DNA of 56,553 bases. Origin: Phycisphaerales bacterium (GTDB taxonomy: Bacteria > Planctomycetota > Phycisphaerae > UBA1845 > Fen-1342). A model generated the notes under the pieces. The model ran no database searches. It worked only from the letters and a program-made list of their open reading frames with translations, and had not been told where the DNA came from. The stretch spans positions 1 through 56,553 of the forward strand of contig JALHJL010000042.1 in NCBI GenBank assembly GCA_022839625.1, written 5' to 3'. Positions within the stretch are counted from its first letter, which is position 1; each line of letters opens with the position of its first letter. This document shows positions 37,706 to 46,670 of the stretch, in pieces. Made by a program: the position numbers and the translations under genes.

Positions 37706-38413
37706 ATGAGCAGTCAGTTGTTGGCACGGGGGCTGGTCTGTCTGTGCAGTTTGCTTGTGGCGGCGACGGCGGTCGCACAAGGGCAGAAGCCCGGCGACGA
37801 GCCCAAAAAAGTCGAGCCGCAGAAGGTCGTCGAGGAGCTGAAGGCGCAGGCCGCCAAGGCCGACCAGCCGGTTGGCCAGCCCGCCGACGAGGCGATGGCC
37901 GAGATGATGAAGAAGGTGCAGGAGTATGCCACGCCGGGTGAGCACCACAAGCACCTCGACGCGATGGCCGGAAAGTGGGACGTCGTCGTCCGCTGGTGGA
38001 TGCAACCCGACGCTCCCGCCGAGGAGTCCAAGGGGACCAGCGAGTTCAAGTGGATCTACGACGGCCGCTACCTTCAGCAGACCGCCGACATGCCGCCGTG
38101 TGCGCCCGACCAGCCGGCGTTTCAGGGCATGGGGCTGTACGGCTACGACAACGCCAAGAAGCAGGCTTTCAGCGTGTGGCTCGACAACATGGGGACCGGC
38201 ATCATGGTCGCCTGGGGGACGTGCGAGGCGGGCGGCAAGGTCATCAATATGTCCGGCGAATATGCCGACCCGATGACCGGCGACCCCAGTCGGAAGTTCC
38301 GCACGGTGACGCGGCTGGGCGAGAAGGACAAGTTCGTGTACGAGATGTACGTCGCCGGGCCGGACGGGAAGGAATTCAAGATGATGGAGATCACCTACAC
38401 CCGCGCCAACTAG
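37706..38413 (+). CDS. Secreted DUF1579-like protein
   Basis: A 235-residue protein with a signal peptide (LLARGLVCLCSLLVAATAVAQ) and an acidic helical lead. The C-terminal domain (GKWDVVVRWWMQPDAPAEE, FQGMGLYGYDNAKKQAFSVW, FRTVTRLGEKDKFVYEMYV) resembles DUF1579, a small beta-barrel-like domain of unknown role seen in many planctomycetes and acidobacteria. The ATG is supported by AAGGAG about 7 bases ahead. A GC-rich perfect 11-pair hairpin lies 33 bases after the stop. Stands alone between the HD operon and the glycan operon. Confidence 0.78.
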   Translation: MSSQLLARGLVCLCSLLVAATAVAQGQKPGDEPKKVEPQKVVEELKAQAAKADQPVGQPADEAMAEMMKKVQEYATPGEHHKHLDAMAGKWDVVVRWWMQPDAPAEESKGTSEFKWIYDGRYLQQTADMPPCAPDQPAFQGMGLYGYDNAKKQAFSVWLDNMGTGIMVAWGTCEAGGKVINMSGEYADPMTGDPSRKFRTVTRLGEKDKFVYEMYVAGPDGKEFKMMEITYTRAN

Positions 38414-38445
38414 GCGCGTGGGCCACTGGCGGAAGGCGGCGCGAC

Positions 38446-38471
38446 CCCGGGTGGGCGACGGCCCACCCGGG
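38446..38471 (+). terminator. Possible terminator hairpin after the DUF1579-like gene
   Basis: A perfect inverted repeat CCCGGGTGGGC (38446-38456) and GCCCACCCGGG (38461-38471) with a four-base loop, 33 bases after the stop. There is no T-run, so the function as a terminator is likely but not certain. Confidence 0.5.
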
Positions 38472-38629
38472 CGACCCGCCCGCCCCGCTCCGTCCTCGGG
38501 GGTACAGCCGTCGGGTACGTCCCGTCGCGAAGCCCGGGCGCGAGATCGGCTCCCGCGCGCCGGCGGCGCGCGCCTCGTTCGCACATTCCCGTTCGCAACC
38601 CGAACAGATCGCGGTGGCGCGAGGCCGCC

Positions 38630-38657
38630 TTGTTGCACGTTGCCGGCTTGGTAGAAT
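38630..38657 (+). promoter_or_regulatory. Possible promoter of the glycan operon
   Basis: TTGTTG (38630-38635), a 16-base spacer and TAGAAT (38652-38657) lie about 125 bases ahead of the first gene. The -35 is weak. Confidence 0.35.
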
Positions 38658-38782
38658 CCCGGCGAAGCGGCGAAGCTGGGGCTTCGCCATCCGGCGCCGT
38701 GGGTGCTTCGCCCGGCGGTAGCATCGGTGCCTCTGTTGGCGGCGAGGCGGCGGCCGGTGGTGCGCGAGGATAGGGCCAAGCG

Positions 38783-39703
38783 ATGAAGATCCTGGTGACG
38801 GGCGGGGCGGGCTACAAGGGGCTCAAGCTCGCGCAGGCATTGCTGGAGCGCGGGCACGAGGTGACGATCTTCGACAACTTCATGTACGGCATGGAGCCCG
38901 CGCTCTACCTGTTCCAGCACTACCCCCGCGTTTCGTTCGTCGCGAAGGACATCCGGAACATCGCGGAATCGGACGTCGCGCCGCACGAGTGCGTCTTTCA
39001 CCTGGCGGGAATCAGCGGCTACCCGGCCTGCGAGGCAAACCCCCATTCGGCCCAGATGATCAACGTCGGGGGCACCGACCGGCTGGTATCCTGTCTCGGC
39101 AAAAAGCAACTGCTCATTTACGCCTCGACGACCTCGATCTACGGCCGCTCGGACGAGTGGTGCACCGAGGACGGGCCGGTCCATCCGGCCAGCCTGTACG
39201 CGGTCACGAAGTACGAGGGCGAGAAGCGCTGCCTGGAGCACGCCAACTGCGTCGCGCTGCGGTTCGCGACGCTCTTCGGCGTCGCGCCCCGGATGCGCTG
39301 GGACCTGATGCCCAACGACTTCGTGATGCGCGTGGTCCACGAGCGGGCCCTGGTGCTGTTCGACTCCCGCAGCATCCGCACTTTCCTGCACATCGACGAC
39401 GCGATCCGCGGGTATCTGCTCGCGCTCGACCGCGCCGCGCAGATGACAGGCCAGGTCTTTAACGTCGGCACCGAGCGCATGAACCTCTCCAAGCGCCAAC
39501 TCGCCGAGCGCATCAAACAGCACGCCGACTTCGCGATCATCGACTCCGAGCTCACCGACCCGGACGTCCGCAACTTCCTCATCAGCTTCAAGAAGATCGC
39601 GGCCCTCGATTACCAGCCGCAGAAGTCCCTCGACGACGGCATCCGCGAGCTGATCGCCCTCTTCCGCGTCTATCGCCCCACCACGCCGTACCGGATCATC
39701 TGA
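38783..39703 (+). CDS. NAD-dependent epimerase/dehydratase (extended SDR), nucleotide-sugar type
   Basis: A 306-residue extended short-chain dehydrogenase. The Rossmann motif TGGAGYKG is at the N terminus. The catalytic Ser/Thr and Tyr-Lys are in YASTTSIYG and YAVTKYEGEK. Downstream blocks (LRFATLFGV, HIDDAIRGYLLALDRA, VFNVGTE) are typical of NDP-sugar epimerases and dehydratases. The exact sugar nucleotide is unknown. It is the first gene of the glycan operon; its stop overlaps the next start (TGATG). Function in an outer-surface glycan is inferred from the neighbours. Confidence 0.9.
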   Translation: MKILVTGGAGYKGLKLAQALLERGHEVTIFDNFMYGMEPALYLFQHYPRVSFVAKDIRNIAESDVAPHECVFHLAGISGYPACEANPHSAQMINVGGTDRLVSCLGKKQLLIYASTTSIYGRSDEWCTEDGPVHPASLYAVTKYEGEKRCLEHANCVALRFATLFGVAPRMRWDLMPNDFVMRVVHERALVLFDSRSIRTFLHIDDAIRGYLLALDRAAQMTGQVFNVGTERMNLSKRQLAERIKQHADFAIIDSELTDPDVRNFLISFKKIAALDYQPQKSLDDGIRELIALFRVYRPTTPYRII

Positions 39704-41109
39704 TGAAGCCGACGTGGTACCCGTACTACCACCGCAGCGTGCGGCGTTTCTTCACGCTGGTCATTCCGCCGGGCCAGGACGTGCTGCTCGTCGGCTACGA
39801 CGGGGATTGGGACTTGGCAACGCTTCGGCCGCGGCGCGGCGTGTTCGTGTGTACGGACGGCCAGGCGCTGCTGCCGACGGCGTTCGAGTCCCACCGCGGG
39901 TACGACCTGCGGCCGATCGAGGGGCAGTTCGACTACGTCATCTTGAAGAACGCCCTGGGGAGCTGCCCGGACATCGGCACGTTCCTGTGCGACCTCGCGC
40001 ACGTGTGCAAGCCGGACACCCGCGTCATCGTCTATTCGTACAACTACCTGTGGAAGCTCGGCCTCCGGCTGGCCGAGGTCCTGCGCCTGAAACGCCGCGG
40101 CGGCCTGCAAAACTGGCTGTCGATCCGCGACCTGAACAACGCGCTCACGGCGGCGGGGTTTCAGCGCGTCAGCGTGACGCGCTGGCAGCTCTTCCCGTTC
40201 TTTCTTTTCGGGCTGGGGCCGGTGATCAACTGGCTCGGCAAGTTCCTGTTCTTTTTGGACTGGCTCAAGCTGAACCAGTTTCAGATCTTCCGCCCGTTGC
40301 CGACGGGTGGGGTCGTGGTCTCGCCAGGTGGGGTCGGCGTCTCGCCGGGTGGGGTAGGGGCCTCGGGGGGTGGGGTGGGCGTCTCGCCCGCCGACGATTC
40401 CCTGACCATCTGCCTGACCTGCCGCGACGAGCGCGACAACATTGAGCCGATCGTCCAGGCGATTCCACAGTTGACGCCGAACCAGGAAATCCTGTTTGTC
40501 GAGGGGCACTCCACGGACGGTACGCGCGCCGAGATCGAGCGGGTGGCCCGCGCCTATCCCGAGAAGAACATCCGCGTCATCGGCCAGCCGGGCAAGGGCC
40601 AGGGCGATGCTATCCGCGAAGGCTTCGCCAATGCCCGCGGCGACATCATCATCCTGCTCGAGAGCGACATGACGTCGCCGCCGGAGAACGTGCGCTTCGT
40701 GTACGAGTCGCTGCGGCGGCGTTACGCCGAGTTCATCGAGGGCTCGCGTTTCGTGTATCCGCTGTCGCTCAAGGCCATGCCGCTGGCGAACCAGCTCGGC
40801 AACGGGAGCTTCGCGTACTTCTTCTCCTGGCTCTTCCGTGGGCACCTGACCGACGTGCTCAGCGGGATCAAGGCGATCCGCAAGCGCGATTTCCAGAAGG
40901 TCCTGGCGCGGTGGAACGATTGGGGCATCAACGACCCGTTTGGCGATTTCGAGCTGCTGTTCGGGGCGGTCCGGCTCGGCCTGCTGTGCGCGGAGCAGCC
41001 GATCCATTACCGGCCGCGCCCTTACGGAAAGACCAAGACGCGCGTGTGGTATCACGGGTACATTCTGGCCAAAATGGCGCTCAACGCGTTCCTGCGGTTT
41101 CGAGGCTGA
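39703..41109 (+). CDS. Fused SAM methyltransferase-like / family 2 glycosyltransferase
   Basis: A 468-residue two-module protein. The N-terminal part (about 1-195) resembles a methyltransferase-like fold (VLLVGYDGDWDLATL, DYVILKNALGSCPDIGTFL, AAGFQRVSVTRW), though its SAM motif is degenerate. The C-terminal part (about 230-468) is a GT-A glycosyltransferase of family 2: TICLTCRDERDNIEPIV, LFVEGHSTDGT, IILLESDMTSPPE (DxD-like), and IKAIRKRDFQKV with FGDFELLFGAVRLG. A Gly/Val/Ser/Pro heptapeptide repeat joins them (positions 40306-40389). It is translationally coupled to the epimerase gene and lies 3 bases before the aminotransferase gene. Confidence 0.85.
   Translation: MKPTWYPYYHRSVRRFFTLVIPPGQDVLLVGYDGDWDLATLRPRRGVFVCTDGQALLPTAFESHRGYDLRPIEGQFDYVILKNALGSCPDIGTFLCDLAHVCKPDTRVIVYSYNYLWKLGLRLAEVLRLKRRGGLQNWLSIRDLNNALTAAGFQRVSVTRWQLFPFFLFGLGPVINWLGKFLFFLDWLKLNQFQIFRPLPTGGVVVSPGGVGVSPGGVGASGGGVGVSPADDSLTICLTCRDERDNIEPIVQAIPQLTPNQEILFVEGHSTDGTRAEIERVARAYPEKNIRVIGQPGKGQGDAIREGFANARGDIIILLESDMTSPPENVRFVYESLRRRYAEFIEGSRFVYPLSLKAMPLANQLGNGSFAYFFSWLFRGHLTDVLSGIKAIRKRDFQKVLARWNDWGINDPFGDFELLFGAVRLGLLCAEQPIHYRPRPYGKTKTRVWYHGYILAKMALNAFLRFRG
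40306..40389 (+). repeat. Four-unit 21-base tandem repeat, linker between two enzyme modules
   Basis: Units start at 40306, 40327, 40348 and 40369, each beginning GGTGGGGT. Translated they are GGVVVSP, GGVGVSP, GGVGASG and GGVGVSP, keeping the frame. The strand is G-rich enough to form G-quadruplex-like structures. Copy number could vary between strains without breaking the frame. Confidence 0.85.
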
Positions 41110-41112
41110 CGC

Positions 41113-42234
41113 ATGTCCAAAAAGGTCGTCCAGTTCGCCCCGTTTCTCGGAGCCGAGGAGTATGAGGCCCTGCGGGCCTGCTTTGAGCGCAACTGGATCA
41201 CCGAGGGGCCGCAGAGCGAGAAGTTTCTCGAACAGCTCAAGACCCTGACCGGGGCGCGCTTCGCCGTGCTCGCGCCCAACGGCACGCTGGCCCTCTACCT
41301 GGGCCTGCGGGCGCTGGGCATCGGCCCCGGCGACGACGTGCTCGTGCCCGACTTCACCTTCATGGGCTCGGCCACCGCGGTCGAGATGACGGGCGCCACC
41401 CCCGTGTTCTGCGACATCGATCGGCGGACGCTCCAGGCCGGCGTCGCGCACATGGAGGCGGCGCTCACCCCGCGGACGCGCGCCGTCATGCCGGTCCACA
41501 TCTACGGGATGACCTGCGAGATCGGGCCGCTGGTCGCCTGGGCCCACGCGCGCAAGCTGCTGGTCATCGAGGACGCCGCCCAGGCCCTCGGCGTCCGCTT
41601 CCGCGGCCGGCACGCCGGCACCTTCGGCGACGTGGGCTGCTTCTCGTTCTTCGCGGACAAGACGGTCACGACCGGCGAGGGCGGCCTGATCGTGACCGAC
41701 AACGAGCATTGCTACAGCGCGCTGCGCCTGCTGCGCAACCAGGGGCGGATGGACCGCGGCTCGTTCATCCATCCCGCTGTCGGCTACAACTTCCGCATGA
41801 CGGACTTGCAGGCGGCGATCGGCCTCGTCCAGCTTTCCAAGCTCGATGGGATCGTGGCCCGCAAGCAGGCCCTGCTGGCCCTCTATCGCGAGCGGCTGGC
41901 GGCGCTCCCGCAGGTCCGCTTCATCGCGGTGACGCCGGAGTCGAGCTACATCCCCTTCCGCGTCGCGGTCTACGCGGAACGGGCCACCGAGCTCATGAAG
42001 TTCATGGAAGCCCGCGGGATTCAGACGCGGACCTTCTTCTACCCGCTGCACCGTCAGCCGGCGTTCGCCGCCCTGCGCGACGATCCGGGTCGCCGGGGAC
42101 AGTTCGCGGACGCACGCTTCCCGGGCGCGCTCTATGCCTTCGAGCACGGCGTGTGCCTGCCGTCGTTCCCCTCCCTGCCGCTCGAGGACGTGCATTACGT
42201 GTGCGACGCGATTCGCGATTTCTACCAGGGCTGA
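41113..42234 (+). CDS. DegT/DnrJ/EryC1/StrS family aminotransferase (perosamine synthase-like)
   Basis: A 373-residue PLP-dependent sugar aminotransferase. The PLP-binding Lys lies in FFADKTVTTGEGG, which matches GDP-perosamine synthase-type enzymes closely; IEDAAQALGVRFRG holds the conserved Asp. Further family blocks are NGTLALYLGLRALGIGPGDDV near the N terminus and VGYNFRMTDLQAAIGLVQL. With the nearby GDP-mannose dehydratase, a GDP-4-amino-4,6-dideoxymannose product is a reasonable inference. The gene begins 3 bases after the fused protein gene and ends 4 bases before the methyltransferase gene. Confidence 0.9.
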   Translation: MSKKVVQFAPFLGAEEYEALRACFERNWITEGPQSEKFLEQLKTLTGARFAVLAPNGTLALYLGLRALGIGPGDDVLVPDFTFMGSATAVEMTGATPVFCDIDRRTLQAGVAHMEAALTPRTRAVMPVHIYGMTCEIGPLVAWAHARKLLVIEDAAQALGVRFRGRHAGTFGDVGCFSFFADKTVTTGEGGLIVTDNEHCYSALRLLRNQGRMDRGSFIHPAVGYNFRMTDLQAAIGLVQLSKLDGIVARKQALLALYRERLAALPQVRFIAVTPESSYIPFRVAVYAERATELMKFMEARGIQTRTFFYPLHRQPAFAALRDDPGRRGQFADARFPGALYAFEHGVCLPSFPSLPLEDVHYVCDAIRDFYQG

Positions 42235-42238
42235 GGCG

Positions 42239-43003
42239 ATGTTCTATCGCTACTACGACGCCATCTTTGCCGGCAAGGACTACCGCGGCGAGATTCAGCG
42301 GGCCTTGCAGCGGTCGGGGCTGCGCGGCGGGGGGCTGCGCATCCTGGAAATCGGGTCCGGCACCGGCAACCACACGGTCGCCTGCGCGCTGCTGGGGCAC
42401 GAGGTCGTCGGCGTGGAGTCCGATCCGCGGATGGTCGCAGTCGCCGAGCACAAACAAGACGCCCTGCCGCCGGAGCTGGCCCGACGCATCCGTTACTTCC
42501 GGGGGCGCGTCGAGGACCTCCCGGACGAAGGCTTCCAGCTCGCGCTGGCGCTGTTCAACGTCGTGAACTACCTCGGCACGCTCGCCGAGCTGCAATCGTT
42601 CCTGGCGGCCGTCGCACGGCGCCTCCGGCCCGGTGCTCCGTTCCTCTTCGACGCCTGGAACGGCGTCGCGGCCCTCCTCGATCCGCCGCGCGAGAAACAC
42701 ACGGCGGTCGAGACGGCCACGCATACCGTCCGCGTCGGCGTCACCGGCCGCCTGGAGCCGATGGCGCTGCGCGCGACCCTGCACTACTCGCTGGAGGCCA
42801 CGGAGAAGGCGACCGGGCAGACCGAAACCGGGACGTACGAGCTGGCACAGACCGTGTGGCCGGCCAAGGTCATCGCGGACGCGGCGGGGGGTGCGGGGCT
42901 GGACGTTCTGGACGTGCATCCGTTGAACGACTCGGACGCACCGGAACGGGCGGCTACCGAGCGCGACTGGAAGATCTGCTTCGTCTGCCGCCGCCGGTCG
43001 TAA
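42239..43003 (+). CDS. Class I SAM-dependent methyltransferase, glycan operon
   Basis: A 254-residue methyltransferase with the SAM motif LEIGSGTGNHTVA (about 36-48), post-I acidic VVGVESDP, and the later FNVVNYLGTL and FDAWNG blocks, as in enzymes that methylate sugars or lipids. It is packed in the operon after the aminotransferase and 111 bases before gmd, so it may methylate an amino sugar or a glycan end. The ATG at 42239 is preceded by GAGG at short distance (ctgaggcg); longer upstream reading is antisense-like noise inside the aminotransferase gene. Confidence 0.88.
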   Translation: MFYRYYDAIFAGKDYRGEIQRALQRSGLRGGGLRILEIGSGTGNHTVACALLGHEVVGVESDPRMVAVAEHKQDALPPELARRIRYFRGRVEDLPDEGFQLALALFNVVNYLGTLAELQSFLAAVARRLRPGAPFLFDAWNGVAALLDPPREKHTAVETATHTVRVGVTGRLEPMALRATLHYSLEATEKATGQTETGTYELAQTVWPAKVIADAAGGAGLDVLDVHPLNDSDAPERAATERDWKICFVCRRRS

Positions 43004-43114
43004 CCCGGCCGCTGCCGGCCCGCCTTCGCACCGGCCGGCGCGGGACGTGGCACGGCGTTGGCCCGAGCGGTATCCTGTGCCCAGCGGCCGTTTTCGCGAC
43101 CGGCAGGAGAAGGC

Positions 43115-44164
43115 ATGCCTACCGCGTTGATCACCGGCATTACGGGCCAGGACGGCTCCTACCTCTGCGAGCTGCTGTTGTCGCAGGGGTACGAGGTCCA
43201 CGGCATCATTCGACGCAGCAGCTCGTTCAACACCGGCCGCATCGACCACCTCTATCAGGATTTGCACGAGCCGCAGGTTCGCGTGCACCTGCACTACGGC
43301 GACCTGGGGGACGGCACCAGCCTGCGGCGGATCGTGACCCGGGTCATGCCCGACGAAATCTACAACCTGGGGGCGCAGTCGCACGTGCGCGTGAGTTTCG
43401 ACCAGCCGGAGTTCACCGCCGACGTCGGCGGGCTCGGAGCCCTGCGGCTGCTCGAATGCGTCCGCGACGTGAACCCGAAGATTCGCTTCTACCAAGCCTC
43501 CAGCAGCGAGATGTTCGGCAACGCCACCCGCGGCCCGATCAACGAGCAGACGCCCTTCGAGCCGCGCAGCCCCTACGCCGCCGCCAAGGTGTTCGCGTAC
43601 CACGTGGCGCGCAACTACCGCGAGGCGTACGGCCTCTTCGCCGTGAACGGCATCCTGTTCAACCACGAGTCGCCGCGGCGCGGGGAGACCTTCGTGACCC
43701 GCAAGGTGACGCGGGCGGCGGCGCGGATCAAGGTCGGCCTCCAGCAGGACCTCTACCTCGGCAATCTCGAAGCGAAGCGCGACTGGGGCTATGCCGGCGA
43801 CTTCGTCCAGGCCATGCACCTCATGATGAAGCGGCCCGCGCCGGACGACTTCGTCATCGGTACCGGCGAGACCCACTCCGTTCGGGAGCTGTGCGAAGTC
43901 GCGTTCGGGCTCGTCGGGCGCGACTACCGCGATTGCGTCAAGATCGACCCGCGCTACCTCCGCCCCACCGAGGTGGACGTGCTGTTGGCCGACCCAAGCA
44001 AGGCGGAGCGCGAGCTGGGCTGGCGGCCGGCCGTCCGGTTCCCCGAGCTGATCCGCATGATGGTCGAGTCGGACCTCGATCTGGCCGAACGCGAGTACCA
44101 CGCCCGGACCAAGGGCGGCTCGGAGAGCCTCAGCGCCACCCGCGGTGCCCACCTGCAACCATGA
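43115..44164 (+). CDS. gmd: GDP-mannose 4,6-dehydratase
   Basis: A 349-residue extended SDR that converts GDP-mannose to GDP-4-keto-6-deoxymannose. The NADP motif is ALITGITGQDGSYL (about 4-17), RRSSSFNTGRIDHLY is the family-specific block that reads the GDP-sugar, SSSEMFGN carries the catalytic Ser, and YAAAKVFAYH the Tyr-Lys pair. ATG preceded by AGGAGAAGG. The product feeds fucose, rhamnose, or, with the nearby DegT aminotransferase, perosamine pathways. Its last bases overlap the next gene's start (ATGA). Confidence 0.96.
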   Translation: MPTALITGITGQDGSYLCELLLSQGYEVHGIIRRSSSFNTGRIDHLYQDLHEPQVRVHLHYGDLGDGTSLRRIVTRVMPDEIYNLGAQSHVRVSFDQPEFTADVGGLGALRLLECVRDVNPKIRFYQASSSEMFGNATRGPINEQTPFEPRSPYAAAKVFAYHVARNYREAYGLFAVNGILFNHESPRRGETFVTRKVTRAAARIKVGLQQDLYLGNLEAKRDWGYAGDFVQAMHLMMKRPAPDDFVIGTGETHSVRELCEVAFGLVGRDYRDCVKIDPRYLRPTEVDVLLADPSKAERELGWRPAVRFPELIRMMVESDLDLAEREYHARTKGGSESLSATRGAHLQP

Positions 44165-45654
44165 GAAACGAGGGGATGCCGCCCGACGTCCGCAAAGCCG
44201 CAGCGTTTGTCTTCGTCCTCGCGCTCGTCATACGCCTGGCGTGGTGCACCTTCGCCACGGTCACGCCGCTGAGCGACGCGGCCGGATACCACACGATGGC
44301 GAAGTCGCTGCTTGCCACAGGCGAATTGCAGCACGGCATGGGGCGGGCCTGGCGTACGCCGGCGTATCCCGTCTTCGTGGCGGGGGTCTACGCGGTGCTG
44401 GGCGAGAACGTCCGGGCGGTGGCACTGGTCCAGTCGTTCCTCGGCGCGCTCAGCGCCCTGGCCGTCGTCCTGCTTGCGTCGCAGGTGGCCGGCGTACGCG
44501 CCGCCCGGCTGGCCGGCGTCCTGCAAGCCGTCTGGCCCACGGCCGTGGTGTACACGCCGGTACTCGTGACCGAGAACCTCGCTACGCCGCTGCTGCTGCT
44601 CGTGCTGCTGTGCGTGGCGGGGGCCGCGCGCACGCGCGGCGCGCGGGCCGTGGGCTGGACCCTCGGCGCCGCCGCCTTGTTCGGTCTGCTGCTCCTGGTG
44701 CGGCCGTCGAACAGCTTCTTCGCGCCCGCGCTGCTGGTCCTGCTGGTCTACGAAACGCGGCGGCGGAGATGGCGTTGGGCGCTGCCGCTCGTGTTTGGGG
44801 CGTGCACGTTGCTGACGCTCGCACCCTGGCTGATCCGGAACCACCGGCTCGGACTCGGCCCGCTGCTTTCGACGCAGGGCGGCCTGTCGATGTGGTGGGG
44901 CAACAACCCGCTGACGTGTGATAGCGCGACGGGCGTGCCGCGCTTTCCCGAAGAGCAGGAGCTCAGCGAAGCCGAGCGCGACCGTTTCTACCGCGAGAAG
45001 GTGTGGACGTGGATTCGCGAGAATCCCGGCCGCTACCTGGCTCTGTGCCGCGTCCGCGCCGTCCGTTTTCTGGGAAAGGAGCCCGACTGGTACGCCGCCA
45101 AGTTCGCCTGGCCCACCCCGGACAACGACTTGGCGGTTCGGCAGCGGTACGAGGCCCTGACTTACGGGGCCGACGTGCCGGCGGAACGCCTCGCGTACGC
45201 CCAGGAGCTGGAGAACCGGCACATGCGAAACGAGCTGCGCCTGCGCCGCGCAGTCGCACCGCTGATGGCGCTGGCCCTCGTGTGGTCGCTGTGGCGCTGG
45301 CGCCGCTTTGCCCCGGTCACCTTCCCGGCCCTCTCCTACTTCGCCGGCATGAGCCTCACGGTGGTTGTTGAGCGGTACCGCGTCGTCTCCGACCCGCTGT
45401 TCCTGATCCTGCTGGCGGCGCTGGTTTCGGACATCGTCCTGGGCACCCGGAGTCTCGGCGGCGGGCGCCGGCTGCGCGTCGTCAAAGGTGTCCTCGCGGT
45501 CGTGGTGGTCGCGGCCGGCATCTACGTGCACAAGGCCCGCCTGGACCGGGGCTGGTACGTCCTGCCGCCCGCGGAGCAGCCGCACAGCGCGCCCGCGCTG
45601 CCGGGGGCCCTCAGTACAAACGACCTTCCGCGCGCATATGATCTCCCAACATGA
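44161..45654 (+). CDS. Family 39-like (ArnT/PMT-type) membrane glycosyltransferase
   Basis: A 497-residue protein with roughly ten membrane segments. The first loop carries TPLSDAAGYHTMAKSLL, including an Asp typical of GT-C catalytic loops, then GRAWRTPAYPVFVAGVYAVL; VRPSNSFFAPALLVLLVYE and APWLIRNHRLG follow. This layout is that of dolichyl/undecaprenyl-phosphate-sugar transferases that act at the membrane. It starts inside gmd (ATGA) and its stop overlaps the RarD-like gene (ATGA). The sugar donor and acceptor are unknown; the position suggests it finishes the glycan made by the operon. Confidence 0.8.
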   Translation: MRNEGMPPDVRKAAAFVFVLALVIRLAWCTFATVTPLSDAAGYHTMAKSLLATGELQHGMGRAWRTPAYPVFVAGVYAVLGENVRAVALVQSFLGALSALAVVLLASQVAGVRAARLAGVLQAVWPTAVVYTPVLVTENLATPLLLLVLLCVAGAARTRGARAVGWTLGAAALFGLLLLVRPSNSFFAPALLVLLVYETRRRRWRWALPLVFGACTLLTLAPWLIRNHRLGLGPLLSTQGGLSMWWGNNPLTCDSATGVPRFPEEQELSEAERDRFYREKVWTWIRENPGRYLALCRVRAVRFLGKEPDWYAAKFAWPTPDNDLAVRQRYEALTYGADVPAERLAYAQELENRHMRNELRLRRAVAPLMALALVWSLWRWRRFAPVTFPALSYFAGMSLTVVVERYRVVSDPLFLILLAALVSDIVLGTRSLGGGRRLRVVKGVLAVVVVAAGIYVHKARLDRGWYVLPPAEQPHSAPALPGALSTNDLPRAYDLPT

Positions 45655-46670
45655 CCGAGCAGGAGCCGCCCGCGACGTCCGACGCGCCCACGGTCCGCCT
45701 GGGCCGCAGAGCACCGACCCGTGCGGCGTTGCGCGCCGGCGTGCTGTACGGCGTGGGTGCCTACGGGCTGTGGGGCGTGTTCCCCTTGTACTTCAAAGCT
45801 GTCAAGCACGTGCCGGCCGTGGAAGTGCTCTGTCACCGCATCCTCTGGTCGTTCCTCTTCCTGCTCGGGCTCATGCTGCTGCGACACGACTGGCGCCAGA
45901 CCAGCGCGAAACTGCGGTCGCGGCGCACGCTGCTGATTCTCGGCGTTACTACGCTCCTCATCGCCGGCAATTGGCTCGTCTTCATCTGGGCCGTCGCCCA
46001 TGACCGGGTCTTACAGGCCAGTCTCGGGTACTACATCAACCCCCTCGTCAGCATCGTGCTGGGCTTCCTCTTCCTGGGGGAACGCCTGCGGCCGCGGCAG
46101 CGCGTCGCAGTGGCACTGGCGGCGGTCGGTGTCGGCGCCTTGACGGTGGCGGGCGGGCACTTTCCTGCCCTGGCCGTGTTCCTGGCGATCACGTTCGGGC
46201 TGTATGGCCTGCTGCGCAAGGTCGTGCAGGTCGACGCGCTGGTTGGGCTGACCGTCGAGACGGCCCTGCTGACCCCGCCGGCGTTGGTGTTCCTGGGCTA
46301 CCAGATGGCGCGCGGACAGGCCGTGTTCCTCCGAGATTCCCTGTCCATGGACGTGCTCCTGCTACTCGCGGGCGTCGTCACCGCCACGCCGCTGCTGTGG
46401 TTTGCCGAGGCCGCCCGGCGGTTGCGCCTCGCCACGCTCGGCTTCCTGCAATACCTCGCGCCGACCGGCCATTTCCTGCTGGCCGTGCTGGCCTTCGGGG
46501 AGCCGTTCACCTGGGTGCACGGCGTCACCTTCGGCTGCATCTGGGTCGCACTGCTGGTGTACTCGCTCGAGGCCGCCCGCAGTGCGCTTCCGGACCTGAT
46601 TCCCGCGTCGCGGCCGGCCGAGGCCACCGTCGCCGCGACCGCGACCGCTCGCGCTACTGAATCGCAGTAA
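45651..46670 (+). CDS. rarD: RarD/EamA-family membrane transporter
   Basis: A 339-residue protein with about ten membrane segments in two EamA repeats. N-terminal GVLYGVGAYGLWGVFPLYFK and LCHRILWSFLFLLGLML, then NWLVFIWAVAHDRVLQASLGYYINPL, match RarD-type permeases. RarD is a putative amino-acid or metabolite exporter. It is the last gene of the operon, coupled by ATGA to the previous gene; it converges on aroB, and the two ends overlap by 17 bases. Confidence 0.9.
   Translation: MTEQEPPATSDAPTVRLGRRAPTRAALRAGVLYGVGAYGLWGVFPLYFKAVKHVPAVEVLCHRILWSFLFLLGLMLLRHDWRQTSAKLRSRRTLLILGVTTLLIAGNWLVFIWAVAHDRVLQASLGYYINPLVSIVLGFLFLGERLRPRQRVAVALAAVGVGALTVAGGHFPALAVFLAITFGLYGLLRKVVQVDALVGLTVETALLTPPALVFLGYQMARGQAVFLRDSLSMDVLLLLAGVVTATPLLWFAEAARRLRLATLGFLQYLAPTGHFLLAVLAFGEPFTWVHGVTFGCIWVALLVYSLEAARSALPDLIPASRPAEATVAATATARATESQ

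Larger units (their letters stand above)
38414..38782. other. Intergenic region before the glycan operon
   Basis: About 370 bases holding the hairpin at 38446-38471, a promoter-like pair at 38630-38657, and a GCGAAG...CTTCGC inverted repeat shortly after it. No open reading frame with support is seen. Confidence 0.5.

Noticed and set aside
40306..40389. Repeat considered as a CRISPR array
   Set aside because: Direct tandem units without spacers and inside a coding frame.
39670..42195. 841-residue minus-strand frame across the glycan operon
   Set aside because: Shadow of plus-strand genes, Arg/Val/Asp repeats only.
42856..44160. N-terminal extension of the family 39-like transferase frame
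   Set aside because: Overlaps gmd in another frame and lacks a membrane or family pattern; the gene starts at 44161.
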